A DNA stretch of 64,000 nt from Tenebrio molitor (GCF_963966145.1 NC_091053.1:12958001-13022000), one strand, 5' to 3'; positions 45,051 to 56,444 are shown, counted from the first letter of the stretch. Notes: generated by a model not told the origin, from the sequence alone. Program-made: numbers and translations.

Positions 45051-45343
45051 TTTGAATGCATGAGAAAAAATTTCCGGTGATTAATCTACTCACCAGGGTT
45101 GATTCGGTAAGAAAATCGCACGGCACAAAAAAAACAAACAAAAATAACAAACGTTATTGTAATTTTAGTTATAGTCAGTCGGTCCTAGCAAACCTATCCA
45201 TACATAACCTTTATTATTATTATTAAAAAAACGAGGTTTACACAACTCAAATTTTTAATTTTTGGATCTGTTAGTCTGTCATCTGTGTATGAGTTTTTTT
45301 TTTAGCCAGCGATGGTAACATGTAAAAATAATAATTTTATTCA

Positions 45344-45499
45344 GACAATCCAACTCGAAAATTTTTAACCCATCGAACTGCAGCATTTTTCAAATTTGGA
45401 CCAATCAAATTGGTTTACAGTGACAATCCAACTCGAAAATTTTTAACCAATCGAATTGCAGCATTTTTCAAATTTGGACCAATCAAATTGATTTAAGTA
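45344..45499. repeat. 78-bp tandem duplication
   Basis: Two direct copies of GACAATCCAACTCGAAAA...ACCAATCAAATTG with a few substitutions. Confidence 0.85.
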
Positions 45500-45586
45500 G
45501 GTATAGTGAAAAAATTTATGTCAAAATGAAACGGCAAATTTATTAGGTCAACTCGATAAAAATTTTCTCGGTGGATTGTCAAGTTG

Positions 45587-45762
45587 AATACAATTCATGG
45601 TCTAATTTTTTCTGTAAAATTTGTCATTTAAGACATGAGTAGCTTTTGCTTTTGGAAAATTACACTCGTCTCCTTCGTCGACTCGTGTAATTTTCGTTGC
45701 AAAAGCTACTCATGTCTTAAATGACAAATTTTGTCGGAAAAATTTAGACCACTTATTGTATT
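45587..45762. repeat. Long palindrome D (core-sharing family, longest arms)
   Basis: Arms of ~80 bp: AATACAATTCATGGTCTA...AAGACATGAGTAGC...TTACACTCG and complement, with few mismatches. Core ACTCGTCTCCTTCGTCGACT. It abuts the MITE at 45768. Confidence 0.85.
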
Positions 45763-45767
45763 ATACA

Positions 45768-46240
45768 TACAGGGTGTTTCTGAAATAAGTACATTAATTT
45801 TAACTGGTAATAGAACTCATCAAAAGGAACAACTTGTCTCTCTGCCATTTTGGCGAAAAACTTTGCGTAGTGGCTTAAAAAAATAGGAAAGATTTTCCTA
45901 AAACCGTTCATATCTCCAAAACTAAGCTACCTAAAAACGTGAAACAACCAGATTCTTACGAAGTGGATTTTTTGCTATACGAGTAGATTTATTTGAATTT
46001 CGATTTCGGCGTTAAAACACGTTTTCTGGATGAAAATGGATGTTTTTTTCATATTAGCGCTGATCTCAATTAGCCATTGCAGTATTTAGTGGCGTAAGGT
46101 TATTTTAGTGAAAAATCTCTCCAATTTTTTTTTGGAATTAAACATCGTTTTTCGGCAAAATGGTAGATAGAAAAGTTGTTCCTTTTGACGAGTTCTATTA
46201 CCAGTTAAAATTAATGTACTTATTTCTGTTACACGTTGTA
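45768..46240. mobile_element. MITE with ~95-bp TIRs (TACAGGGTGTTTCTG)
   Basis: Arms ACAGGGTGTTTCTGAAATAA...GGAACAACTT and complement, total 473 bp, non-coding. Confidence 0.8.
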
Positions 46241-46504
46241 TATGAAAAAATACACCCAGGTGTTTAAGATTTACTCACTTATAATATCCCGATGCATAGA
46301 TTCTATCCGAACATGTTTTTAAGTGCATTGTTGACAAAGTTATCAATCATCCGAGTCGAAAACGAAGGCGATTGCTCTGTCAGCAATGCAAGAAAATAAA
46401 ATTTTCAGGATATGAATCTATACAGAGGGATATTCGGCTAGATAATCGCATGAATACATTAACCATCAGTGAAGGACAAAAAATGTATCTAAAGTTTTTT
46501 AAAA

Positions 46505-46730
46505 ATACACTTGATTTCAAAAAAAATAGCGTACACCTAATATTTCCCCATGTAATGTTAGCTTTTTTTTCATAGTTACATTAAAGTGACAAAAGCCCGA
46601 ATCATCACTAAACTAGAAGGAAGATAGCGTGTTGCTTAGAAACAGTTTATAGCGGGCCATTTACATTAGGGACATATTACAAAAAATGGCTCTCAGCACT
46701 TGTACGCTATTTTTTTTTAAATCAAGTGTA
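46505..46730. mobile_element. MITE with ACACTTGATTT ends
   Basis: TIRs ~30 bp: TACACTTGATTTCAAAAA...TAGCGTACA and complement. Confidence 0.7.
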
Positions 46731-46890
46731 CATATTAAGACTGTAGAATTTTAACTCCTCAACAAATTGAACTTTTATTTATAAAAATGTTGTAATTGCC
46801 ATTCAATTGCCGTGGAAACGCGGCATGGGTGTTCAGAAGCTTAAACTTCGATATAGGGTTGAATCATGTACAGAAAACGGCGCATAGTTA

Positions 46891-46972
46891 TACGGTCGGC
46901 GTGTTACCTATGGCAACCCATGCTATAGCATAGTCTCCAAACTCGATTTATTTTTTGAATGATCGCTCGGTA
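46891..46972 (-). mobile_element. Deleted derivative of the 17080 MITE
   Basis: Reverse complement of 17080-17193 over the right TIR and centre. The other TIR is reduced to TACGGTCGG, an internal deletion. Confidence 0.7.
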
Positions 46973-47388
46973 CTAAGGACAAAGTAACATTTTATCTGCC
47001 CCGCCCATTACATTTTCTTAGTTACCAATCAAATTGGTTGTTAACACGATCTGATTTACATAGAAAAAAAAATCTGACATTCGAATTGTCTTAATGACAT
47101 TTTATTTTTTAAAACATAAAACAATAATTGTGGACTTGACAGCAAAATCCTAACCTTAAGTTTTTTACGTGGCAAATGTGATGAAAAATTATACAGATTA
47201 AATCTGGCTTTGATTCTCATTGGTCAATTTATGTGGGCGGAGCAGATAAAAAGTTATAATGGCAATACTATAATAGAATAGTTTTATATTCAATTATATA
47301 TTTGATTTTTTCAAAAAAAAGGAAAATATTTTTTCTGCATTTTCTTTGATTTTAATGTTAAGTCTTCCTCTGTGTTGAAATAGTTATT

Positions 47389-47516
47389 TACGAACCAAGT
47401 GCGGGAAGACGATGTTCCCGCATGAGCGCATTTTTTAAAGCACAAGCGACGAAGGAGCGAGTGCCTTTAATTAATGCGCGAATGAGCGGAAGATATCTTC
47501 ACGCAAGTGGTTCGTA
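47389..47516. repeat. Long palindrome E (core-sharing family)
   Basis: Arms TACGAACCAAGTGCGGGAAG...GCGCAT and complement, core AAGCGACGAAGGAGCGAGTG. Confidence 0.7.
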
Positions 47517-48209
47517 CAATATTTTTTGTACGAACATTAAATTAATTTTTTTGTTTTAATACATTAAACATAAACGAACATAAAACCAAGTAGGCAGTGA
47601 CCTTTGGTTATTAGAAACAATTGCTTCACTTGACATTTCAATGTTTGCAAAAATTTGTGAATTTTGTAGGAACAATTTTCAACGATTATAAATATTTCCC
47701 TAATTTTTTAATGGAGGAAAATCCAGGGAAGTTGTATTTTATGAACTAAATTTTATTATTATCAAGACCGATTTTTTTTTGAATGCCTTAAAGGGCCAGT
47801 GTTTTTTGCAATTTTTACATTCGAGTCGATCGGGAAACACTCGTTGCTGAGTGAGCGTTGGATGTTGGAAACGTCACTTTCAAGGCTATGAGTACAAAAA
47901 AGACTTTTTAATAACAGAAATGGGGGTTTCAGATGAAGCAAAAAATGTTATTCCTCTGAAGTTTTTGCGTAAAATCAAAAATAAATTTTTTTTCCCTCTT
48001 GTAAACTCAATCCGGGGACATACTGTATATTTATTTGAAGGGCCGATATTTTATGTATCCATGATTATAACAATAAACGTAGCTTTCTCATTGGATCGGA
48101 TAATAGATTCATGAATGCGAATTTCATGATAATAATTTCTCAAAGTAATTCGCCTATTTTAGTAACGTAATAATCAAAATACATTTCTATTGTTGTTACA
48201 AATACGTAG
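47517..48209. other. No gene recognised
   Basis: No supported reading frame or repeat. Confidence 0.35.
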
Positions 48210-48713
48210 TATACAGGGTATTTCACATCTCACTAATGATAATGTCCCCGGCGGAATTGAAAATGCAACCCACAATACATTTGCAAGCTAACGTAGATAT
48301 TTTACATATCGTATTGTTTTAAAAAGAAATTATGATCCATGATAGCTTTGCTTCCTATAATTTTGTTTGTCACAACTGACATTTACGAAAAAGTTAAAAT
48401 ACGACGATTTAAATCTATTCGAACGATGAGAAAAGAGACATGATCCTGATTTAAGGCGAATGTAATAAAAATGCCTCTGCTGTTTATGTAGACAATACAC
48501 ATTTTCCCCAAAACTCTTTTTTTCACAATTTTATTTAGCCGAGCGAATGTAACATTTATGTCAAAATTTACGAAACTGCATAGTTAACTAAATAGGTATG
48601 TTTCACGTTTTTTAAATAAAAAAAAACAAATATCCACGTTATCGTTGCAAATGTATTGTAGGTTGCATTTTCAATTCCGTGGGGCTCATTATCACTCGTG
48701 AAATATCCTGTAT
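48210..48713. mobile_element. MITE family with ACAGGRTATTTCAC ends, long copy
   Basis: TIRs of ~80 bp: TACAGGGTATTTCACATC...TTGAAAATGCAACC and complement, 504 bp. A shorter relative is at 52710-52883. Confidence 0.8.
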
Positions 48714-49022
48714 TATTATGATATTATGAATGGTATTGGGTGTTTTTCAAATTTCACCTCGTAGTGGCCGTTGAAGAGTCGATTGTGAATCCGTATAATA
48801 ACTAAGGCTGGGAATCGTATTCGAATTATTCGAATAGCTGACTATGTAAAATTCGAATAAATGTAAATTCGAATATTTGAATAAAGTAAATACGTACGTC
48901 TGTTTCCAAGACGGTAAGCTCTGTTTACTCGTTGCTAACGATAAATTGGACGGTAAGTAATTTTTGGTGTTCTAGAACGGTAAGTAAAGTTTATTCAAAT
49001 TAATCGATTATTATAATAATTT

Positions 49023-49616
49023 TTATGTAGACAGAAGTTGAAGACAAATTGTGAGGGCACTTTCTGGAAACTCATAAAGCTGTTGTAGTCGGCTTTCCTT
49101 GCCGCTGCAATGAAATAGCATTAGCAAACTTGCTGTGACATTGGCATTGTCAAAATTTTCATACCCCGCATTTTCCTTGTCTTCTTGATTACACATTGAG
49201 GTCGTTGGTTTTGAAAATTCCTCATTTATGTAGACAGAAGTTGAAGACAAGATATTAACACTTTCTGGGAACTCACACGGCTCTTGTAGTCGGCCTTCCT
49301 TGCCGCTGCAATTAAATAATATTAGCAGCCTTGCTGCGACATTAGAATTATGAACATTTTCATACCCCGGATTTTCCTTGTCTTCTTGATTACATATTGA
49401 AGTCGCTGGTTTCGAAAATTCTTTATTTATGTAGATAGAAGTTGAAGACAAAATGTTAGCACGTTCTGGAAACTCACATGGCTCTTGTAGTCGGCATTCC
49501 TTGCCACTGCAATGAAATAATATTAGCGGACTTGCCGCGACATTTGTATTGCCAAAATGTTCATACTCCGTGTTTTCCTTGTCTTCTTGATTACACACTG
49601 AGGTCGTCGGTTTCAA
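49023..49616 (-). CDS. Tandem 67-residue repeat protein or satellite (three 201-bp units)
   Basis: Three consecutive units of ~67 residues each contain CNQEDKEN, a Y-E block, LLILFHCSGKE, RLQEPCEFPE and NILSSTS.YIN.EFS. They stay open in one frame across ~600 bp, although the DNA copies differ at many positions. The last unit is frame-shifted at its end and stops after 197 residues; the frame opens at 49616, where the start codon is not convincing. No known domain is recognised. Each DNA unit also contains, on this strand, a GCTAAT..TTTCATTGCAG segment like a branch point plus 3' splice site, and a GTGAGT after ~29 bp in two units. It could therefore be duplicated exon sequence rather than one exon. 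It could also be a non-coding minisatellite. Confidence 0.4.
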   Translation of the reverse strand: MKPTTSVCNQEDKENTEYEHFGNTNVAASPLILFHCSGKECRLQEPCEFPERANILSSTSIYINKEFSKPATSICNQEDKENPGYENVHNSNVAARLLILFNCSGKEGRLQEPCEFPESVNILSSTSVYINEEFSKPTTSMCNQEDKENAGYENFDNANVTASLLMLFHCSGKESRLQQLYEFPESALTICLQLLST

Positions 49617-50060
49617 AAATTCTTTAGTTGTGACACCATGAGGAATTTTTTTTGTAAATTGAATCTTGTTTTCGACACAATCTTCAATGTAACTGAACTT
49701 TGAGGAAACGAGTGACTCCTAGTCCTAGCGTTCTCTGGATTTCTGGATTTCTCTCGTTTCACTCGCGTTTTAAAATGGCCAACGCGTGCCAAAAAAAGGC
49801 CCAATTTACACACGAACTAGTTGAATACAACGTTTTTTTGTTCGACGAGCCCCTTAAAGGCTCCAAATCGCTTAAAACCTTTAAAAATTAAATTAAAATT
49901 AGCTTGACGTTTCGTTTTGACAAGTTGTGACATTTATCAAAATCCGTTCACATAGGAGAAAATTCTCAAATTCTGACAGTGTCGAACAAAAAAATAAATA
50001 TTCAAATCGGTCAAGTCGTTTTTGAGTTTTAGCGAGACTAACGAACGGCGATTCATTTTT

Positions 50061-51449
50061 ATATACCAAAAAAGAAGACGAGTCCATAACTCCGTTATTT
50101 ATCGGAAGATTTTAATTATCTGTACACCAAATTAAATGGTTGTTGATAGGTTACAAAATGGCCTAATAAATTACATTTTTTTTTTTAGTAATTATGTTAG
50201 AGATTTTTATTCTGAAAACAACAAGGCATCACAAGTATACACTTAAATACCAAAAAATCAGAAAAAAAAATGTAAAAAAACGCTACTATCGTCTACCGGG
50301 TGTAGAATTGGTTTACGAGACATAGGGTTTTACATGTAAAAATAAAGAGTTTCAATTATTGGCTCCCCTAATAATTTTATGCCAGAATAGTTAAAATGAA
50401 AGTTAGAGAGAATTAAAAATACTGTCTAATTCCACTCTTTGTTTTTTTCCAACATCTTGTGGTATTGAAAGAAAAGCAAGAAAGGAGTTAACACAAAAAT
50501 ACTAAAAAGTAGCACTAGCCATGAAATTTGACTTTTAAAATACTATGTATTTGTCGGATGGTTTCTCTATTATTTAATTGTCTTTTAATTTGCCCTTCAA
50601 ATGAAGTCGTACAGGACTACAGGATGAATGAAAAGGTATCTTCCATTAAATGCTCAAACTTCTCTACAATTCTTCCAATTGTTTCTGTTGCAGGAATTGA
50701 TCGGTCTGGGAAACCTGAAGCAAATGTTGCTTGGAAGTTGCTTAAAAAAGATCCTCCATAATAACATTTAAAGAAAGAAATACAATTTCATGCTTAGTAG
50801 TACTTTTTACTGTTTTTGTGTCAACTTCTTTCTTGCCTGTCCTTCAGTACCACAAGATGTTAGAAAAAAAGTAGGACTGAAATTAGACAGTAATTTTAAT
50901 TCTCTCCAACTTTCATTTTAACTATTTTGCCGTAAAATCATTAGGGGAGCCAATAATTGAAACTCTTTATTTTTACATGGAAAATCCTATGTCTCGTAAA
51001 CCAATTCTACACCCGGTATGATCCATATTGCGCTAAACATTGGCGGCATATCTGCGCAATCCCACATGTTATTATTTGTCATTTGTTTTTCCAGCTACCT
51101 TAGTTTGGTTATTACATTATAACGCAATGCATTTTGCTAGCTTTTCGCTTGGTGCTCGTCATATGTTTCAGAAGTTAGTGTTATTTTTTTTATGTGAAGT
51201 TGTACTTGTGATACACTGTTGTTTTCAGAATTAAAATCTCTATCAGAATTACTAAAAAAAAGTATGTAATCCTATTTGAAAAAAAAATATTTTGACAGTT
51301 TAGTCTTAAAGTCCTTGGAGCTATACTTGAATTTATTAAGCTGTTTTGTAGCCTATTAACAACCATTTAATTTGGTGTATAGATAATTAAAATCCTCCGA
51401 TAAATAAGGGAGCTATGGACTCGTCTTTTTTTCGGGGACACCGTGTATA
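50061..51449. mobile_element. Outer long-inverted-repeat element
   Basis: Arms of ~190-200 bp at about 50066-50270 and 51180-51446 (GACGAGTCCATAACTCC...ATCGGAAGATTTTAATTA and complement), right end ACACCGTGTATA. It contains another TIR element inside. No gene. Confidence 0.75.
50294..51018. mobile_element. Inner long-TIR element
   Basis: 725 bp from TACCGGGTGTAGAATTGG to its complement. Arms of ~220 bp include GGCTCCCCTAATAATTTTA. Nested within 50061-51449. Confidence 0.8.
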
Positions 51450-52163
51450 TAGATTTTTAGTCTAGTTTACCTTTCATTGGTTAGTAGATATTCTCAGTTA
51501 GAGTTGAAAGTACGAATATGTAAAGTGTAAATAAATTTATTCAATACATTATTTTGGCTATTTAACCACAATTAAGACGATTATTACATATACAGTTTTT
51601 CCACCATTTTGCACACACTACCTCTACATTTATTTACACATTGAGGAACACCACTTTATTTATTACTCATTCATCTCAGTCTAGAAAATCAGCTTTTGTA
51701 CCTAAATAAGCTGATGAATGAACGCACACACCGTACAGCGTTTTCAATAAATGTCATTAATTTGATTTAGTTTGTCAGATTTGAGATTTATCATAAACGA
51801 TTCAGGTACCTATGTTGCTTAGATACTGTCATCCAACAATTAATTCCTGAGTAGGTACATATTTTTGTGGTCAGCAGCGTCGAATGTGTGTGGATAGGGG
51901 TTAATTTATCCCCATTATTTTGGACCTAACGAAAAGAGGTTTTTTGGTCTTGTTAGATCCTTCTAATGACCCAGAAAATTTTTGGCAGGTTATATCGGGA
52001 CCATCCTGTATATTGTGTCCATTTTCCTCTTCACATTTTGCTGCACAAATTTTTCCAATAGATGAATTGTTGAAGCCATACCTATAATCGAGAAATAAAT
52101 ACGTATTAAATCCTACATTCATCTGTAAACTTACAATATTTGTCGTGTCTTTATCGTTTATAT
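51450..52163. other. No gene assigned
   Basis: A short minus-strand frame near 51901-52100 ends at a stop but shows no recognisable family. No repeats seen. Confidence 0.3.
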
Positions 52164-52703
52164 TATACTGCGTGCCCCAAAATTCGCGGAACAACGTAGT
52201 AGTACCTTGTTAAGTAGTCATTAAGAGATCAGGTAAAAATGTTTAAAAAAATCAATCTTCTTTTTTGTAGAAGATATGGATCTATTCGTTACACTAAATG
52301 TGGCAACATTTAAAAACATTCTATTCATCCCAATAGTCTGCAAATATTTTATTTTTGTTGTATCCTTGGAAATGAGAGGGAAAAATCAAAGCCGTGTTGC
52401 CGTACGCTATTTGAGGTAAAACGAACATAAAATTACTACTTGGAAATGCTGAAAATAATGGAGAAAATAATTGCAAACCTGATCACAATCTTTCAAAATT
52501 ATTAGGCCACTGGCTAGTAAAAGACAAATATCAAAATCTTTTTTATTATTTAAAATAAATGAGATCAAAGCTGCACCTTTTGGGCCCCCATATCTTCAAA
52601 TATAAGAGGTATAGAATTTTTTAATTATTTTTCTCGTTATTTTCTAACATGAATTAACATTACCTCATTGAGTTGTTCCTCGAATTTTGGGGCACCCAGT
52701 ATA
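52164..52703. mobile_element. MITE with TATACTGSGTGCCCC ends
   Basis: 540 bp. TIRs TATACTGCGTGCCCCAAAAT...GGAACAAC and complement. Confidence 0.75.
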
Positions 52704-52709
52704 AAACTA

Positions 52710-52883
52710 TACAGGATATTTCACGAGTAATAATGAGCCTGATGGAATAATAAATTCAAGCCACAATACATTTTCAAAAAAAGCCGGACATTTTAATTTC
52801 AGTAGCCAGCTTTTTTCGGAAATATAGTGTGGGTTACATTTTAAATTACGTCAGGCTCATTATCACTCGTGAAATATCCTGTA
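52710..52883. mobile_element. Short relative of the 48210 MITE
   Basis: TIRs TACAGGATATTTCACGAGTA and complement, 174 bp. It abuts the previous MITE. Confidence 0.75.
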
Positions 52884-53479
52884 TATATATACAGTTACTC
52901 CTGCAGCTCTGCAGTGAGGTCAATCAGGTCACAACACAACGTATAATAAAAATTTAAAATTGACAAGTGACGCACAGTTGATTGTGTTTCGCTCGTTCCG
53001 TTAAAAAACTCGACTACCTTGAATTTAGCTTGCCGTGTCGTGCTGCGAACGATTTTCGCTGAGCTGCGAACCATTTTCGCTTGTGCTGCGAGCGATTTTA
53101 CCGTGTCGCATGAAACTAATTCACTGCCCGGGAATAAAATGTATGTGGCGCGCCTAAAGAAGTTTTCACTTCAAAAATGTATAAAACACACCGTAGAACA
53201 TATTTTTTCCACACAGTGGCTGCTTCACTGCCGCCAGATATTTGACAGACGTCAAATCTGACATATGGGTAATTTTTCCTACACCGCTAGACATCGGTAA
53301 CATGAGCACACTCCTTGTGTCACTCTAAACTTTTGTGAACGATCTGGGGTTTAGCGTGATTATTTCCCCAATCTTAATTTATGAACGGTGTTTGGGTAAC
53401 CTTTATTTTACAAAGGTTCGTATATTCGAAATCGCCGTGGTTACTATTCTTATTGGTTTACAAGGTAATGAATGATTAA
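52884..53479. other. No gene recognised
   Basis: Nothing supported, although GC is slightly higher near 53030-53110. Confidence 0.3.
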
Positions 53480-53620
53480 GGGCCGGTTTCACTAACGTGA
53501 GTTAAATTTAATTACAGATTAAAACATACGAATACATTGTTATAATAACAATAGGTAACTAAAGTAACGAAGTACTTTAACCTACAGTTAACTTTAACTG
53601 GCGTTGGTGAAACTGACCCA
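53480..53620. mobile_element. Harbinger-like MITE, copy 2
   Basis: About 88% like 22272-22408 by eye. Left end GGGCCGGTTTCACTAACG, right end degraded to TGACCCA. Flanks TAA and TAG. Confidence 0.75.
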
Positions 53621-53821
53621 TAGTCAATTAAAAAATAGCTATTTATTATACAAGTATCTTATAAGGCAAATAAATCACGAAAGAAATGTTTAGCCACGAG
53701 AACTTGCTCGAGTTTAATTATGGGTTCATAAGTCCACTAGTGTTTTATAGACCTCATAATATATTCAAAATCGGCATTATTATGACTTCATAATAAACAG
53801 GTGTTGGATAATAGTTATTTA

Positions 53822-53939
53822 TTCTACAAGCGGGCTAAATGAATGTTTAATGAACGAGGCGTTTGACAGCGCGAGCGGCGAAGCCGCAAGCGCGTTAACA
53901 TTGCAAGTTAAACATTCATTTAGCCCGCGAGTATAATAC
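53822..53939. repeat. Long palindrome F (core-sharing family)
   Basis: Arms GCGGGCTAAATGAATGTTTA and complement, core GCGAGCGGCGAAGCCGCAAG. Weaker outer arms extend to ~53793 and ~53948. Confidence 0.75.
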
Positions 53940-54784
53940 AACTGTTTATTCAGTTTTACACTAATAAACCTCTCCAATTTGAGTGTAATTTTTTGTCATT
54001 TTGTGTCACTAATCACCTATGATTGTCGAGTCGCTGAGTGTGATTTTTGTTGCCATGGGTTTATTGACAGGAGAAAAAAAAATTGGTGCGACAGTGAATT
54101 ATTTTATCCAATATTACTCCTAATAAAATTAGGTCTTTACGGCGTATCAGTGTGTAGAAGATGGAAATCTAGAAAATGGATGATACAATTATGGACAATT
54201 GCTTCCCAATACCTGTAATGTATATATAATTATTATTTAATAAATTTTTATTTATGTGCTTTGACATTTACTTGACATTTTAAACCGCTAGCGAAATAAA
54301 AAATTTAAACCGCTAGAGCAATTAAAATTTTAATCGATTTTATTTTATTTTATTCGTTAAACAAGTGCTTTTATCTAAGTATTTAAACATGACTTTATAA
54401 GGCAAAATTGGATAAATATATTAATTAGATTGAAATATTGAAATAACACTTGTGGTGGACTTGTCTCATTTTGATCTAAAACAAAAAGCGTTTCGTTTAA
54501 TTTTTAATCTTTTATTTTTTTAATTAAGTATGAAATAGCATCAAACAAATCTAAAAAGTTTAATTGGTCCAAGTTTTAAATCGTGTCCTGTTAAATGCAA
54601 CTCACTGTCTTGGGCTTTGCCTCTGGGCTGGTCCTGTCAGTTTTATAGCATTTCCCGGTCCAACAGTTTCTCCCTTTGCACATTCTTTATTTACCACTAA
54701 TTCCAATAATTCCATTATTTCCGCAAAATAAAATTCTTAATTTCATTTGATTTGCACGGTATCTGTTTAATAGCTATTTATGTA
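53940..54784. other. No gene recognised
   Basis: AT-rich, nothing supported. Confidence 0.35.
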
Positions 54785-54895
54785 ACATAGTCCATAATGT
54801 AATGCTTTATTGGACGAGTCGAGTTTATGGACGAGCGAGCGCAGCGAGCGAGGCCATAAATAGAAGAGTTGCATACAATATTTTATGTTCGACTG
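54785..54895. repeat. Palindrome G (core-sharing family, imperfect)
   Basis: Arms GAGTTTATGG / CCATAAATAG with weaker outer parts, core CGAGCGAGCGCAGCGAGCG. Confidence 0.6.
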
Positions 54896-55111
54896 CATTA
54901 TTTGTTCAAATTACAAAAAAATAACAGTGACATCTATGAGGTAAATGTAGAATGACAGCAGGTTTGCGCTTTATTTATTATAGTAATATTTCTTATTTGG
55001 AATACTTAATAAATATTGAACTAGTCCGATAAAGTGGTAGTTTATGGCCTCAAAATAACGTCATAAACCATCTATATTTATCACAGTCGAATATAAAAGA
55101 ATATAATTGTG

Positions 55112-55440
55112 ATGGTTGATCAATTTGTGATTAATTCTAGAACTCGTGCGACCTTGTGAGGGCGACGTAGTTCCATCCCAGTCGAGTTTGTGATGCCCTC
55201 ACAGAACAGTCGAGTTTATGACACAAGGTAGAATAACATTCGTTATGAGTTTCAGGGTGGGAGAAAATGCATGACGCATTGATTAACAATAACAATCTCA
55301 GTAGTGGGACTCTATATTTGACAAAATTACAATATTAAACATACTTGCTGTGATTGTGTATCAATTTGTGATTAATTTTTAGCTGGTGCGACCTTGTGAC
55401 TTGCCTCGATCCCAGTCGAGTTTGTGATGAGTCGACTTAG
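55112..55440. repeat. Two direct copies of an ~85-bp unit beside the LRR gene
   Basis: ATCAATTTGTGATTAATT...GTGCGACCTTGTGA...TCCCAGTCGAGTTTGTGATG occurs at about 55112-55195 and 55352-55435. A further GTCGAGTTTATGA remnant lies at 55210. Confidence 0.75.
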
Positions 55441-55457
55441 CACATTTTTACTGTTTT

Positions 55458-56444
55458 CTAAATGTTTGGCGACAACATCACAAAACCAAACACAGCTGCG
55501 GTCACAACAAATGACAAAAACTTGCCAGCAGCACCGTTTCGGATCAAAGCGTTTGGGAAGTAATTCACTGTGATGTTGTTTCGTCTCGACCAAATTTGAA
55601 TCCTTCTCAAAGTAACACCATTGAAAACGTTTTTATCAAAGCATATCACTTGGATTCGTACGCAGTCTTGGAGGAATTCTTCAGAAATATCAGTGATCAA
55701 GTTGTGTGAAAGATCCAAAAATTTGAAGCTATACCCGTCGAAAATTCCAACCGGAAGTTCTTTTATTTGGTTGACTCCAAGTTTGACGCCCATGTTCTCG
55801 ACAGAGAGTCCCGCAAAAAAATCTTTCTTCAAAACATTCAATTTGTTGTAGATTAGACTGACATGTCCGTTGTCTTTTTTGATGATTTGGAAGAATGAAT
55901 TCTCGAGAGATTTGATTTTGTTGTGCTGGGCATGAAAAGTAGCCATTATGGGTAAATTCTTGAAGGAATTTGAATTCAAAACACCTAGTCTGTTGCCGTT
56001 AATTTGTATTGCGTTCAAAAGTGGTAAGTTGAAAAAAGCTTCCTCCTCGATTACGCTAATTTGGTTCTCGTCTAATATCAAACGTTCAACTTCAAGGTCC
56101 TTGAATGTATGTTTTCGTATTGTTTGGATTTTCGTTGCCGTAATTTTAACTATTTGCACTAGTTCTTGATTTTTGAGAAACTCTGTCTCCACATGAGTCA
56201 CTTCAGATCCTGTCAAGCTCACAATGTTATGTCGATGGGAAATGTTGAATATCTTGTTGCAAATGACTGTATTTTGCTGAAGATTTACTTGAAAACTTTT
56301 CCAATCGGCGAATGTCGTTATTATGGTATCTTCAAATTCTTCATCATCCACTTTGTATTTTATCATGGTGATATTTTCACACTCTGACATTATTTCTATG
56401 AAATTTAAGAATAAAATGACTAAACAAGTTAATAAATACGTCAT
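55458..56444 (-). CDS. Secreted or membrane-anchored leucine-rich-repeat protein, single exon
   Basis: 328 residues. The N-terminus MTYLLTCLVILFLNFIE is a clear signal peptide. About eight LRRs follow with the L..L.L..N.I..L pattern, for example VERLILDENQISVIEEEAF, LLNAIQINGNRLGVL and FKFLDLSHNLITDISEEF. A few Cys residues at each end could act as caps. The last ~20 residues (FLSFVVTAAVFGFVML) are hydrophobic after a small-residue stretch (NGAAGK), suggesting a GPI signal or a short membrane anchor. Extracellular LRR proteins of this kind act in adhesion, development or immunity in insects; no specific orthologue is recognised. No introns are visible and the start is the ATG at 56444. Confidence 0.85.
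   Translation of the reverse strand: MTYLLTCLVILFLNFIEIMSECENITMIKYKVDDEEFEDTIITTFADWKSFQVNLQQNTVICNKIFNISHRHNIVSLTGSEVTHVETEFLKNQELVQIVKITATKIQTIRKHTFKDLEVERLILDENQISVIEEEAFFNLPLLNAIQINGNRLGVLNSNSFKNLPIMATFHAQHNKIKSLENSFFQIIKKDNGHVSLIYNKLNVLKKDFFAGLSVENMGVKLGVNQIKELPVGIFDGYSFKFLDLSHNLITDISEEFLQDCVRIQVICFDKNVFNGVTLRRIQIWSRRNNITVNYFPNALIRNGAAGKFLSFVVTAAVFGFVMLSPNI

Noticed and set aside
47851..48114. 87-codon plus-strand frame
   Set aside because: No recognisable domain and no support from context.
51901..52194. 97-codon minus-strand frame with several Cys residues
   Set aside because: Its first part is encoded by the TIR of the MITE at 52164, and the remainder shows no recognisable family or convincing splice sites.
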